A DNA stretch of 64,000 nucleotides, from positions 1 through 64,000 of the forward strand of contig CABIWJ010000001.1 of the NCBI GenBank assembly GCA_902362455.1. The letters are read 5' to 3'. The notes under the pieces are model-generated. The model was given only the letters and a program-made list of their open reading frames with translations, was not told the DNA's origin and did no database searches. This stretch comes from Eubacteriaceae bacterium (GTDB lineage Bacteria > Bacillota > Clostridia > Lachnospirales > Lachnospiraceae). Position 1 is the first letter of the stretch; every line of letters starts with the position of its first letter. Positions 25,410 through 34,672 of this stretch are shown here, one piece after another. The position numbers were made by a program, and so were the translations under genes.

Positions 25410-26600
25410 ATGAAATTATTTAATAATAAAAAATCCGATGATGGTGAGAAAGCAGCAGAAAAACCAAAGAAGAGTGTGAAGAAGAGAATAATATCATTCT
25501 TTAGAGAATTTCTAAAGATAGTCTTTGTATTAGCTGTATGCGGCGGACTTGGTATATTCATTGCACTCGGTAAAAGAGCAAGTTCTCCATACAGATATGC
25601 AGAGGAATATTTCTCTTATTATGTCACTAATAATTATACGGAAATGTATAAAATGATAGAAGTAAAAGAGACAGATTTCATTGATTTGGATAAGTTTAGA
25701 AATAAATGTGAGGGCGAGAAAATATATGGTTCAATCAAGGGATACAAGCTTAGTAAACCGGTTGAGCAAGGCGACAAGATTATATATGTTGTAACGTATT
25801 ACATTGGTAATGATGATTCGCCTAAGACATATACGATAACTTTACATAAACAGAAGAAGCATACACATGTATTTTTCAGTACATGGAAAGTTGATGTGGA
25901 CAGGTTATTTATAAGTGATTATAATATCGTTGTTCCGGTAGGTAAACAGGTATTTATGGATGGTAAAGATATAAGCTCATATAAGAGGAGTACATCAGAA
26001 GATGGCACAAAGGATATTTATGTAATTGATAAAATGTTTTCAGGTGACCACACGATTTCAGTAACATTAGATGATTCAGGTGAGATTACCAAGACAGAAT
26101 ATGTTACAGATAATAATGCAAATGTGGAGATTACGACAGAAGATTTTGCAATGAAACCTGATGTAAAGCAGAAGATTTATGAATATTCTACATTTATTGT
26201 AAAGACGATGTATGAATATGCAATGGATAAGACGAAGAATTACGAAAATATTTGTGATTTGTATGCTAATACAGAAGAGGCAAAGGCCTCAGCCAAAGCA
26301 ACATTTGATGCATTAGATGCAGCGATAGAACAGCCTGACGGTGCATCATTACGAATACTTGATATGAAAACGCTTTCGCCAAAGATTAAATCTTTCACAT
26401 ATCCTGATAAGGTAATTGTGGAAGTTACATATAACTATGAATTTGCGGCAGTTACAGGAACTTCAATGCTTAGTGGAATTGTAGAGAATTATTACGGTGC
26501 AGGAACATCTACGGCAACAGTATATCTTAATCTGATAGATGATGCATGGAAGATAGTTAAGGTAGATATGCAGTGCATTGATTATAGCAAGCAGGAATAA
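25410..26600 (+). CDS. Single-pass envelope protein, TcaA-like layout
   Basis: The protein has 396 residues: a charged cytoplasmic N-terminus of about 35 residues, one membrane helix (IVFVLAVCGGLGIFIALG), and an outer part of several small domains. The first (AEEYFSYYVTNNYTEMYKMI) looks NTF2-like, the second (NIVVPVGKQVFMDGKDISSY, GDHTISVTLDDSG) is a small strand-rich domain, the last again NTF2-like (LDMKTLSPKIKSF, VDMQCID). This order resembles TcaA/YvbJ envelope proteins of Firmicutes, without their zinc ribbon. It probably acts at the cell wall; the likeness is by layout only. A promoter lies directly upstream. Confidence 0.6.
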   Translation: MKLFNNKKSDDGEKAAEKPKKSVKKRIISFFREFLKIVFVLAVCGGLGIFIALGKRASSPYRYAEEYFSYYVTNNYTEMYKMIEVKETDFIDLDKFRNKCEGEKIYGSIKGYKLSKPVEQGDKIIYVVTYYIGNDDSPKTYTITLHKQKKHTHVFFSTWKVDVDRLFISDYNIVVPVGKQVFMDGKDISSYKRSTSEDGTKDIYVIDKMFSGDHTISVTLDDSGEITKTEYVTDNNANVEITTEDFAMKPDVKQKIYEYSTFIVKTMYEYAMDKTKNYENICDLYANTEEAKASAKATFDALDAAIEQPDGASLRILDMKTLSPKIKSFTYPDKVIVEVTYNYEFAAVTGTSMLSGIVENYYGAGTSTATVYLNLIDDAWKIVKVDMQCIDYSKQE

Positions 26601-26664
26601 ATCATTATAATATCAAAATTAATAAAAATATCATAAACATACAGGAAAAAAGGAGGAATGGGTT

Positions 26665-27759
26665 ATGGGTCTACTCACAACAGTAATAAAGAAACAGGAG
26701 ACACCAACAGGAATTAATAATTCGAATCTGTCAGCTAATGACGAGAAGAAAATCTTATTGAATATTAATTCAAGAATTGAAGATTTAAAAGCCCAGAATA
26801 TGGAAAATGCCAAATTCTTAAGAGGAATCAGCAGAAAGATTGAGTCTGAACTTAATGCAATGCGTGAAGCAGAGGACAATAAATCAATTGAGGTATATGA
26901 TGATTCGAATATAATTGAAAGTATAAATAAAGTCCAGAAGTCTCTCGAAGAAATCAGTAATAATGATATATTAGAAGCTATCAGCAGAATAGATACATTG
27001 CTTAATGATATGAATGTATATGATGTCAAAGAGGGCATTGATAAGATTAATAAATCGATTGACGAGATTAATTCAAATGAAGTGTTAGTTGAGATTCAGA
27101 AAGTCAACGAGACAGTTAAGGGAATCAACTTTGATCAGATAATAAACGAATTATCAACTATCAATGAGACTATGTCACAGGTTAATTCTGATGTATTATT
27201 AATCGAGATAGACAAGATTAATAAGGCACTTAAGAATATCAATTCTGATTCAGTATTAGATGAGGTAGCTAAAGCGAATACTAAATTAGATGCCATTAAT
27301 GTAAATGAAGTTATTAATGAAATACATAGAGTCGAAACAATTGTAAGTGAAATTAATGAAAATGCAGTTTTATCGGAATTAGAGAGAGTAAAGAAACTAA
27401 TTAATGAGAAGAACTCATCAGAAGTGATGGATACTCTTGATGCTAAAATCAAAACACTTAATGCAAAAGATTATACAGATACATTATTAGAGATAGAGGA
27501 TCGTATAAAGAAGAACGAAGAAAAGATTAATGAACTTACTGCTAAGGTAGACAGAGTTGCTACAATGCCAACGATGCTGAAATCAATAATTGAGCATAAT
27601 AATGAAGATGCAATTGGCAGAACAGAAGAACTTCTTACTGAGTTAAATAGACGTGAGCGTACGAAAACTGATGGAATAAAGATGATAGTGAACGTAAACT
27701 TGTGGGTGTCTTTATTAACAGCAGCAGTGCTTATTGCAAACATACTTGGAATTATATAG
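26665..27759 (+). CDS. Tail-anchored coiled-coil repeat protein
   Basis: The protein has 364 residues. From about residue 85 to 285 it consists of roughly 24-residue units of the form IN-S-[ND]-x-[IVL]-L-x-E-I-x-K-[IV]-N-x-x-[LIV]-x-x-I (for example DEINSNEVLVEIQKVNETVK, KNINSDSVLDEVAKANTKLD). They predict a long helical rod. It ends with a hydrophobic segment (VNLWVSLLTAAVLIANILGI) and no tail, so the rod faces the cytoplasm and is anchored by its C-terminus. There is no signal peptide. AAGGAGG lies 12 bases before the start. Function unknown; a scaffold or length-measuring role is possible. Confidence 0.65.
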   Translation: MGLLTTVIKKQETPTGINNSNLSANDEKKILLNINSRIEDLKAQNMENAKFLRGISRKIESELNAMREAEDNKSIEVYDDSNIIESINKVQKSLEEISNNDILEAISRIDTLLNDMNVYDVKEGIDKINKSIDEINSNEVLVEIQKVNETVKGINFDQIINELSTINETMSQVNSDVLLIEIDKINKALKNINSDSVLDEVAKANTKLDAINVNEVINEIHRVETIVSEINENAVLSELERVKKLINEKNSSEVMDTLDAKIKTLNAKDYTDTLLEIEDRIKKNEEKINELTAKVDRVATMPTMLKSIIEHNNEDAIGRTEELLTELNRRERTKTDGIKMIVNVNLWVSLLTAAVLIANILGII

Positions 27760-27762
27760 TTA

Positions 27763-27954
27763 GTAGTCTGTTATTTACACATGATTGATGATGTACTGTG
27801 AGGAAGTTATATGCCGCCAGATACAAAAGGTCGTGCAGTAAATCTCCGCTCAAGCGAAGCACGTTTGATTTACTGTATCGCAATAACCTTATGTATCTGG
27901 CGGCATTTAGTTCCACCATATAAAGTAATTATGATGGCATGAATAACAAACTAC
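27763..27954. repeat. 192-bp quasi-palindrome between convergent genes
   Basis: Arms of about 90 bases with the outer match GTAGT-TGTTATT, the strong inner match TGCCGCCAGATACA/TGTATCTGGCGGCA, and the centre GCAGTAAATC...GATTTACTGT. It could act as a two-way terminator for the + strand gene ending 27759 and the - strand gene ending 27994. The centre is shared with the larger palindrome at 59921-60532. Confidence 0.75.
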
Positions 27955-27993
27955 AATGCGTATTAATAGCTGGTTACAGATTATACCCCGGTT

Positions 27994-29274
27994 TTATTTA
28001 TCATCTAGAATTCGCTTTGCATTTTCTACATCTGCTTTTGTAATTTCACCATCTGAATATCTTGCTTTTTCGTAAAGTGATGTAAGTTCATTTAGATTTC
28101 TGTTAGAAAATGAATCATTCTCTTCTTTATTGATTGAATTACTTATCTGGTCAGGCGTGTAGCTCTTTCTTATAATGATTCGGTTATTTTTCTTTGTACT
28201 TGCATTTACTTTGTTAAGATATAATTTCCTTATCTTATCACGATTTGAATGGAAAATCATTTTCTTTAGAAAACCATCTTCTTTCTTAGGGGAAGTTGAT
28301 GTACGTTTAACGATCTCTTTTGTATCCTTGATTTCGTCATTAGTATTATTGTTGCGGTGCATATATTGCTTAATAAATGAATAGATAATGTATATAATTC
28401 CGACGATAATTCCTATGAATATAACTACCTGGAATACTTTGAAAATAATATTGCCAATATTCGGACCACTATGCTTTGAAGTGTATGCATAGATTATATT
28501 GCCATCACCATCATCGTTGATATTAGGTGTTGTTACCGGCTCTGATTCAACCTTATCAGTCATATCTGTGCATCGGGCAAATAGTTTAAAGAATTGCCGG
28601 GCAAGCCATTTGAAAAACCTGCCTATTATATTAAAACTACTGTCTGAGAAGAAAGAATTTGTTATCATAATCAGCAGAACTATAATTACATTGAATAATG
28701 CAATTAACGAGAAATTAGTTGTAAATGTACGTTTAAGTTCATCAGAGAAATTCTCACTGCTAAGTGAATATGATAAAAATTTATCTAAATAATCTCTTAT
28801 AAAATATAAGAGAAAGAAAGCAATTCCACTAATGTATGCATAGTTATGGACAATTGGTGAAAGGCCATATGAACTATGTATATAGACAATTATAAATGCG
28901 ACGATTCCAGCTAAAGGTATATCGATTACAATACGACTTCTTTCGTTAGCATCTGTTTTCCAGAAATTTATTGCCATAAGCAGATATGCAAATGAAATAC
29001 AGCCAAGCAGAAGTCTGTCTGTTAATACAGATGAAATGACTACAGAACCTCCGATAATCAATATATGTATTAAGAAGAACAGGATTAAATTCTTAATATA
29101 TCTTCTGGCTATATAATCAATTAGGACAATTCCTGCAATAACAGAAATGCATACAGGCCATGTTGAATGGTTATTTAAGAATATATCCGAAAAATATATG
29201 TAAATTAATTCAGTAAACAAGATACACATAATGAGATAAATTGTTGTACTTGCGAAATTTAAAATTTTCTTCAA
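27994..29274 (-). CDS. Multi-pass membrane protein with DUF4129-like C-terminus
   Basis: The protein has 426 residues with about eight hydrophobic segments in the first 280 (for example TTIYLIMCILFTELIYIYF, SLIALFNVIIVLLIMITNSF), a further helix (VVIFIGIIVGIIYIIYSFI), and a soluble end containing LNELTSLYEKARYSDGEITK. The YEKARYS block is the hallmark of DUF4129. It is the third gene of the moxR-DUF58 cluster, 17 bases after the DUF58 gene. In related loci this place is held by a transglutaminase/DUF4129 protein, so it likely works with them in envelope assembly; the transglutaminase part is absent here. Confidence 0.65.
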   Translation of the reverse strand: MKKILNFASTTIYLIMCILFTELIYIYFSDIFLNNHSTWPVCISVIAGIVLIDYIARRYIKNLILFFLIHILIIGGSVVISSVLTDRLLLGCISFAYLLMAINFWKTDANERSRIVIDIPLAGIVAFIIVYIHSSYGLSPIVHNYAYISGIAFFLLYFIRDYLDKFLSYSLSSENFSDELKRTFTTNFSLIALFNVIIVLLIMITNSFFSDSSFNIIGRFFKWLARQFFKLFARCTDMTDKVESEPVTTPNINDDGDGNIIYAYTSKHSGPNIGNIIFKVFQVVIFIGIIVGIIYIIYSFIKQYMHRNNNTNDEIKDTKEIVKRTSTSPKKEDGFLKKMIFHSNRDKIRKLYLNKVNASTKKNNRIIIRKSYTPDQISNSINKEENDSFSNRNLNELTSLYEKARYSDGEITKADVENAKRILDDK

Positions 29275-29291
29275 ATATGTGTCCTCCTCTT

Positions 29292-30404
29292 TTAGTAGTC
29301 AATATCCCACTTTATCATATCTTTAATCTCTTCTTTAACTTCGAACTGTTTAAGCTCAGGAATGATGAGAAGCGAAGAAACACCACGAAGTTTCGCTTCC
29401 TCATAAGCTTTAATGATTTCATTACTACGATTGTTAGAGATTACAATATAATAAGTCATTTCATTTACGGTATCAAAACAATTGTTAAGAACCTGTACGA
29501 AATCAATATTTTCAGCATGTGTATCAATACGTGCAAGGGCTGTATCAATTGATAACATATGGTGATTGCCTGCACCAGATTCCTTAGAAATCTGTTCTTT
29601 AGTATAGGAGTCAACTCCATTAGTAATTAAACCGACAGAGACTCCGGTGCGTATAAAACGTTCTGCTATGGAACTTGCAAGACTTATAATACTTTCGATA
29701 AGCCGGTCATCTCTTGAATAAGTCTGTGCATCAAGATTAAGAATAATACGGACTTCCTGCGACGAAGTCATAAAGAATGTATTAACCTGCAGAGTGCCGA
29801 ATTTGGCAGAGCTTTTATAATTAATTTTACGGATGCCGTCATATGGCTGGTATTCTCGTATTCCTTTGAATTCAAAAGGGTCTTCAATATATGTTTTCTG
29901 TGTTACAAAATTTCCGGTTATTGTCTTGAATGGTATATCAAAAAATGCTAAATCAACCTTGCGTGGAAATACATTTATTACAGCGTGGTTAGTGCATTTA
30001 CCAGTTAAGGTAAGCTTCATAAACAAGTCACTGGACGTTATATTCGTGTCGTGCATATAGAAACATCCACGCTTGGTACAGGTAAATTTAAGCGTTCTCG
30101 TAACAGACTGGTGTCCCATAACCGTAAATACATCATCGCGATAATAGTTATCGGAGATGGATGAATTGCATTCATTTTCAAAGACGAAACTCTTAGGGGT
30201 ATCGAACTTGACATGAAGCATTGGAATTGGGAGAAACTTGTCGTTAGTAATAACTTCCTTGAGTTCGTTTTCTTCACCTGCCACGCAATCTGTTGTTTTA
30301 TAGCTGATTTTAACATCAAGATTTTTATTCCACAACTTCCTATATAAGAGGCGCTGAAGTCCCATAAGAAGTAGTGCACATACAAATGCAATGAGTAATA
30401 TCAT
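29292..30404 (-). CDS. DUF58 family protein
   Basis: The protein has 370 residues. A hydrophobic N-terminus (ILLIAFVCALLLMGLQRLLY) is followed by a beta-rich region and the DUF58 signature: DPFEFKGIREYQPYDGIRKI, NYKSSAKFGTLQV (about 190-225), then a VWA-like fold (EVRIILNLDAQTY, GVSVGLITNG, MTYYIVISNNR). DUF58 proteins are partners of MoxR ATPases, which are thought to remodel complexes or insert metal ions. It sits between moxR and the DUF4129-like gene on the same strand. Confidence 0.9.
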   Translation of the reverse strand: MILLIAFVCALLLMGLQRLLYRKLWNKNLDVKISYKTTDCVAGEENELKEVITNDKFLPIPMLHVKFDTPKSFVFENECNSSISDNYYRDDVFTVMGHQSVTRTLKFTCTKRGCFYMHDTNITSSDLFMKLTLTGKCTNHAVINVFPRKVDLAFFDIPFKTITGNFVTQKTYIEDPFEFKGIREYQPYDGIRKINYKSSAKFGTLQVNTFFMTSSQEVRIILNLDAQTYSRDDRLIESIISLASSIAERFIRTGVSVGLITNGVDSYTKEQISKESGAGNHHMLSIDTALARIDTHAENIDFVQVLNNCFDTVNEMTYYIVISNNRSNEIIKAYEEAKLRGVSSLLIIPELKQFEVKEEIKDMIKWDIDY

Positions 30405-30521
30405 ATAAATAAATTCTCCATATATCTGTCAACTTAGATTAATTGATTAGTGTATCAAAAGTGTGTTGCATCAATCATATCTATATGTGGTTGGTGCAAG
30501 GTGTCTCTTGCTATGCTAATC

Positions 30522-31487
30522 TTAATATGCAATAACGTTTTGAAAATTCTCTGTAGGAACAGGTACAGTGTCAAGAATTCCGTTAATAATGGATGCTTTG
30601 TTAGAATTTTTGGCAATGTTTGTATATGAAATAATTCTGTGCGCAAGTACAGGGACTGCAAGTGCCTTTACATCTTCAGGAATTACATAATCTCTTCCGT
30701 TAATGGCTGCATAGACCTGAACTGCCTTAAGAAGTGCAAGTGTACCACGAGGACTTATGCCTGATGATATAGAAGAATTATTTCGGGTAGCATTAATAAT
30801 GTCTACGATATATTTACGGACTGATTTATCGACATAGACATTTTTAGCGGCAATGCCCATATTGTAAATGTCATCTTTCGTGCATACAGGTGCTAATTCG
30901 TCAATCGGATTAGATGCAATGAAACGTTCAATAATTGCCAATTCTTCGTCAGGTGTAGGGAAACCCATTGATAACTGCATCATAAAACGGTCTAATTGTG
31001 CTTCGGGAAGAGTAAATGTACCGGCTGTCTCAATTGGGTTCTCTGTTGCAATTACTAGGAATGGCTTGTCTAGAATTCTTGTTTCACCATCTACTGTAAC
31101 CTGTTTTTCCTCCATACATTCAAGCAGGCTTGACTGTGTCCTTGGTGTTGCCCTGTTGACCTCGTCGGCTAGTAAAATATTTGCAAAAACAGGTCCTTCC
31201 ACGAATTCAAAAGAATGTGTCTCCTGATTAAAAATGTTAAGACCTGTTACATCAGATGGAAGTAAATCCGGTGTAAACTGTATTCTGTTAAATGTTCCAT
31301 CTATCGATTTGGCAAGAGATTTAGCTAAAACCGTCTTACCAGTACCTGGTGTATCTTCAAGCAGAACATGTCCACCTGCGATTATTGCAGTAATAATATA
31401 ATCAATAGTCTCTGACTTACCAATAATTACTTTATTAATATTCTCTTTGATTTTTAGACTTATTGTCTGAATGTCTTTTAATTCCAC
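30522..31487 (-). CDS. MoxR-family AAA+ ATPase
   Basis: The protein has 321 residues from GTG 31487, chosen because GGAGG (31494-31498) stands 6 bases in front; ATG 31511 would put that site inside the gene. It shows Walker A EDTPGTGKTVLAKSLA, Walker B NILLADEVNRATPRTQ, sensor 1 FLVIATENPIETAGT, and LPEAQLDRFMMQLSMGFP. All catalytic residues are present. MoxR ATPases act as chaperones for VWA/DUF58 partners, whose gene lies about 120 bases downstream. It is divergent from the gene at 31665. Confidence 0.93.
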   Translation of the reverse strand: MELKDIQTISLKIKENINKVIIGKSETIDYIITAIIAGGHVLLEDTPGTGKTVLAKSLAKSIDGTFNRIQFTPDLLPSDVTGLNIFNQETHSFEFVEGPVFANILLADEVNRATPRTQSSLLECMEEKQVTVDGETRILDKPFLVIATENPIETAGTFTLPEAQLDRFMMQLSMGFPTPDEELAIIERFIASNPIDELAPVCTKDDIYNMGIAAKNVYVDKSVRKYIVDIINATRNNSSISSGISPRGTLALLKAVQVYAAINGRDYVIPEDVKALAVPVLAHRIISYTNIAKNSNKASIINGILDTVPVPTENFQNVIAY

Positions 31488-31594
31488 GTAATACCTCCGC
31501 TTTGTATACAAATATGCTACAATTTTTCTTTAATACCTATCCTATATTATAATAATTTTATCGACAAAAGTCACGAAGTTTAGTGTTTTTTTAC

Positions 31595-31623
31595 TTGTTA
31601 TATAAGGTAAATTAAGATAGAAT
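31595..31623 (+). promoter_or_regulatory. Sigma-A-type promoter
   Basis: TTGTTA, 17-base spacer, TAGAAT, 41 bases before the ATG at 31665 in the divergent region next to moxR. Confidence 0.5.
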
Positions 31624-31664
31624 AATTATAAGTGAAACTAAAAAGAAATGGAGTCTAAACAGAT

Positions 31665-32144
31665 ATGTTGACGAATTATAGTAATTTAAGTGATAAAGAT
31701 AAGAAGAAATTCGAACAGAGCATAAAAGCAATGTACATAATATTAGGTCTGGCAGTCATTTTCTTTTATGTACTTCCATTTGCATGTATGTTTACAGGTA
31801 ATCTGGCACAGGTACTTGTCCCGATGATTTTATTAAATGTAAATACAATATTTGTATTTATTGCCTGCCTTATACATTCTAAGAAATATAATTTCAGTGT
31901 ACTTATTCCGCTGGCACTTGCAATATTCTACATACCAACGGTAATAATATTGTATAGAGATTTTCATTATATGATGTTTGCGGCGATTTACTTAGTGTTG
32001 GGCTTATTTGGTGAATTTACAGGATATCTGTTCTTAAAACGTAAGCACAATAAGAGACAGCCATTTGGTCTTAATCGTTTAGTTAATGGTAAGAAAGAGA
32101 AGAAAGCTAAACCACAGAAAAATAAAAACAGCAAAAAGAAATAA
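31665..32144 (+). CDS. Four-helix membrane protein of unknown function
   Basis: The protein has 159 residues with four hydrophobic segments (IILGLAVIFFYVLPFACMF, VLVPMILLNVNTIFVFIACL, VLIPLALAIFYIPTVIILY, MMFAAIYLVLGLFGEFTGYL). It ends in a very basic tail of about 30 residues (KKEKKAKPQKNKNSKKK), which should face the cytoplasm. A promoter precedes it. No family recognised. Confidence 0.65.
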   Translation: MLTNYSNLSDKDKKKFEQSIKAMYIILGLAVIFFYVLPFACMFTGNLAQVLVPMILLNVNTIFVFIACLIHSKKYNFSVLIPLALAIFYIPTVIILYRDFHYMMFAAIYLVLGLFGEFTGYLFLKRKHNKRQPFGLNRLVNGKKEKKAKPQKNKNSKKK

Positions 32145-32170
32145 GATAGCAGAAAGGCACACAACTAATT

Positions 32171-32380
32171 ATGGCAAAAAATAACAGAATAAAGAAGTGG
32201 ATGCAATATAATAAGGCAGCTGTAATATGGATAGCAATTATTCTTGTATACACATTGATAATGTTAGGAATTATATTTGGACTTGGCTTCGACTTTAAGA
32301 GTTGTTCATCAGGTTCATTAACAGATACTAAAAATGCAGACAATGTTAATATAGAGACATCGATGAAACCAGCATCGTAA
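32171..32380 (+). CDS. Small single-pass membrane protein
   Basis: The protein has 69 residues: a basic N-terminus (MAKNNRIKKWMQYNKAAV), one membrane helix (IWIAIILVYTLIMLGIIFGL) and a short polar outer end. It lies 26 bases behind the previous membrane protein gene and 25 before the pyrophosphatase gene, probably in one transcript. AGAAAGG lies about 13 bases before the ATG. Confidence 0.55.
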   Translation: MAKNNRIKKWMQYNKAAVIWIAIILVYTLIMLGIIFGLGFDFKSCSSGSLTDTKNADNVNIETSMKPAS

Positions 32381-32405
32381 CTGTGTCTGCGGAATGGAGA
32401 AGATT

Positions 32406-34061
32406 ATGGCAATGAGAAATAATAAGATATATGTTATCGGTCATAAGAATCCGGATACAGATTCTATTTGTTCCGCCATAGCATATGCATATCTTAAAAA
32501 CCAGATAGATGACAGGGAGTATGTGGCTAAAAGAGCAGGTCAGGTTAATGAAGAGACTCAGTTTGTCTTAGATTATTTCAATATAGAGATACCGGGATAT
32601 GTAAATGATATCGGAACGCAGGTAAAAGATATTGAAATAAGGGAGACGAAAGGGGTAAGCCGTAAAATATCTCTTAAGAGAGCATGGAATTTAATGAAGG
32701 AATTAAATGTAGTTACACTTCCTATAACGAATCATGGCAGATTAGAAGGAGTAATTACTACTGAAGATATAGCAGAAGCATATATGGATGTAAGAGACAG
32801 TAAGATATTATCTACTGCCCATACTGCATATAGTAATATAGTAGATACAGTTGACGGAACTATGATATGTGGAAATATAGAAGCATATTATACAGAGGGC
32901 AAGGTTCTAATTGCTGCAGCTAATCCTGACCTTATGGAGAACTATATCGAAGAGGGAGATTTAGTTATATTAGGTAACAGATATGAATCACAGTTATGCG
33001 CAATAGAGATGAACGCTGGCTGTATCGTAGTATGCGAGGGTGCAAATGTATCGATGACCATAAGGAAAATGGCAGAAGAACATAATTGTACAGTAATAAG
33101 TTCGCCACACGATACTTACACAGTTGCACGTCTTATTAACCAGAGTATGTCGATTAGCTATTTTATGAGCAGAGAGAATCTTATTACATTCAGAACTGAT
33201 GATTTTACAGAAGACATTAAGAGTGTAATGGGTAAGAAAAGATACAGGGATTTCCCGGTTGAAGATAAAAAAGGTAAGTACGTGGGAATGATTTCAAGAC
33301 GTAACCTGTTAAATGCAGACAAGAAGAAGATAATTCTTGTAGACCATAATGAGAGAAGTCAGGCAGTTGACGGCCTTGAAAATGCTGAGATATTAGAGAT
33401 AATCGATCACCACAGAATCGGTTCATTAGAAACAGTATCACCAGTATTTTTTAGAAACCAGCCACTTGGATGTACGGCAACCATAATATATCAGTTATTT
33501 ACGGAAGCAGGCGTTAATGTTCCAGCTGATATGGCAGGTCTGTTATGTGCGGCAATTCTTTCAGATACATTGATGTTCCGTTCGCCTACCTGTACAGCAA
33601 TAGACAAGATGGTGGCAGAGGAATTAGCTAAAATTGCAAACATTAATATTGAGAAATTCTCAACAGATATGTTTAAAGCGGGAAGTAATCTAAAGAGCAA
33701 ATCGCCTGAAGAAATCTTCTATCAGGATTTTAAGAAATTTACAATCGGTGATATGAATATCGGTGTTGGTCAGATTAATTCGTTAAATGCAGATGAACTT
33801 GCAGATATTAAAGAGAAATTAAGTACCTATCTGTCAAAAGCATATAAGGAACATGGACTTAATATAATATATTTTATGTTTACAAATATAATTTCAGAAT
33901 CCACAGAGGTTATATTCGTGGGAAATGGTGCAGATTCAATAATTGAGGAAGCATTTAATACCAAGATAGAGAATAATTCAGTAATTCTAAAAGGTGTAGT
34001 GTCTAGAAAGAAACAGTTTATTCCGGCATTATTAGAGACGATAAATGGAGGAAATGCATAG
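32406..34061 (+). CDS. ppaC: Mn-dependent inorganic pyrophosphatase with CBS and DRTGG domains
   Basis: The protein has 551 residues from ATG 32406, with GGAG at 32396-32399; an ATG at 32394 is inside the ribosome binding site. This family II pyrophosphatase hydrolyses PPi to two phosphates. DHH domain: VIGHKNPDTDSICSAIAYA (start) and EIIDHHRIGS (about 333). Between them lie two CBS domains (LPITNHGRLEGVITTEDIAE and RDFPVEDKKGKYVGMISRRN) around a DRTGG domain. C-terminal DHHA2 part: LGCTATIIYQLF, LSDTLMFRSPTCTAID. Proteins of this build are inhibited by AMP/ADP and activated by diadenosine polyphosphates. Length is normal. Confidence 0.92.
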   Translation: MAMRNNKIYVIGHKNPDTDSICSAIAYAYLKNQIDDREYVAKRAGQVNEETQFVLDYFNIEIPGYVNDIGTQVKDIEIRETKGVSRKISLKRAWNLMKELNVVTLPITNHGRLEGVITTEDIAEAYMDVRDSKILSTAHTAYSNIVDTVDGTMICGNIEAYYTEGKVLIAAANPDLMENYIEEGDLVILGNRYESQLCAIEMNAGCIVVCEGANVSMTIRKMAEEHNCTVISSPHDTYTVARLINQSMSISYFMSRENLITFRTDDFTEDIKSVMGKKRYRDFPVEDKKGKYVGMISRRNLLNADKKKIILVDHNERSQAVDGLENAEILEIIDHHRIGSLETVSPVFFRNQPLGCTATIIYQLFTEAGVNVPADMAGLLCAAILSDTLMFRSPTCTAIDKMVAEELAKIANINIEKFSTDMFKAGSNLKSKSPEEIFYQDFKKFTIGDMNIGVGQINSLNADELADIKEKLSTYLSKAYKEHGLNIIYFMFTNIISESTEVIFVGNGADSIIEEAFNTKIENNSVILKGVVSRKKQFIPALLETINGGNA

Positions 34062-34073
34062 AAAGAGGTATAT

Positions 34074-34637
34074 ATGGCTAAACAGAGTTGGAAACCGGGC
34101 AATATGTTATATCCTGTACCGGCAGTTATGGTAAGTTGTCAGCGTGAAAATGAGAAACCGAATATTATAACGGTTGCCTGGGCAGGAACTATATGTACTA
34201 ATCCCGCAATGCTATCTATTTCGGTGAGACCTGAGAGATATTCGTATAACATCATTAAGGAAACTAAGGAATTTGTTGTAAATCTTGTGACAAGTGATTT
34301 GGCATATGCTACAGATTATTGTGGTGTGAAATCAGGCAGAGATGTAGATAAATTCAAGGAGATGAATCTGCATAAGAGCATTTCAAAAGTAGTGAAAGCA
34401 CCGGGAATTGAAGAAAGTCCGGTAAATATTGAATGTTGTGTTAAAGAGATTAAGGAACTTGGAAGTCATCATATGTTTATCGCAGAGGTAGTATCTGTAA
34501 ATATTGATGATAAATATATGGATAAAACAGGTAAATTTAACCTGAATAAGGCAGGACTTGTTTCATATTCACATGGAGAATATTTTGAATTGGGCAAGAA
34601 GTTAGGTAAATTCGGTTATTCGGTAGCTAAAAAGTAA
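34074..34637 (+). CDS. Flavin reductase-like (flavoredoxin) protein
   Basis: The protein has 187 residues. It binds FMN in a split barrel: TVAWAGTICTNPAMLSISVR, PERYSYNIIKETKEFVVNLV, DYCGVKSGRDVDKF, and a C-terminal LGSHHMFIAEVVSVNIDDKY. It starts 12 bases after the pyrophosphatase stop, with AGAGG in front, so the two are likely co-transcribed. The exact electron donor and acceptor cannot be read from sequence. Confidence 0.88.
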   Translation: MAKQSWKPGNMLYPVPAVMVSCQRENEKPNIITVAWAGTICTNPAMLSISVRPERYSYNIIKETKEFVVNLVTSDLAYATDYCGVKSGRDVDKFKEMNLHKSISKVVKAPGIEESPVNIECCVKEIKELGSHHMFIAEVVSVNIDDKYMDKTGKFNLNKAGLVSYSHGEYFELGKKLGKFGYSVAKK

Positions 34638-34672
34638 TATATTAAATTTAATGTAAAAGGGCGTGGAACTTA

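Noticed and set aside
27994..31487. moxR-DUF58 cluster as a VWA-MoxR ternary or phage-defence system
   Set aside because: The order moxR, DUF58, DUF4129-like membrane protein is the common housekeeping envelope cluster; no vWA effector or nuclease gene is linked.
32360..32400. TGTCTGCGGAATGGAG before the pyrophosphatase as another palindromic insert (shared with 22712-22729)
   Set aside because: Only 15 bases are shared, covering a ribosome binding site, and no hairpins or flank copies surround it.
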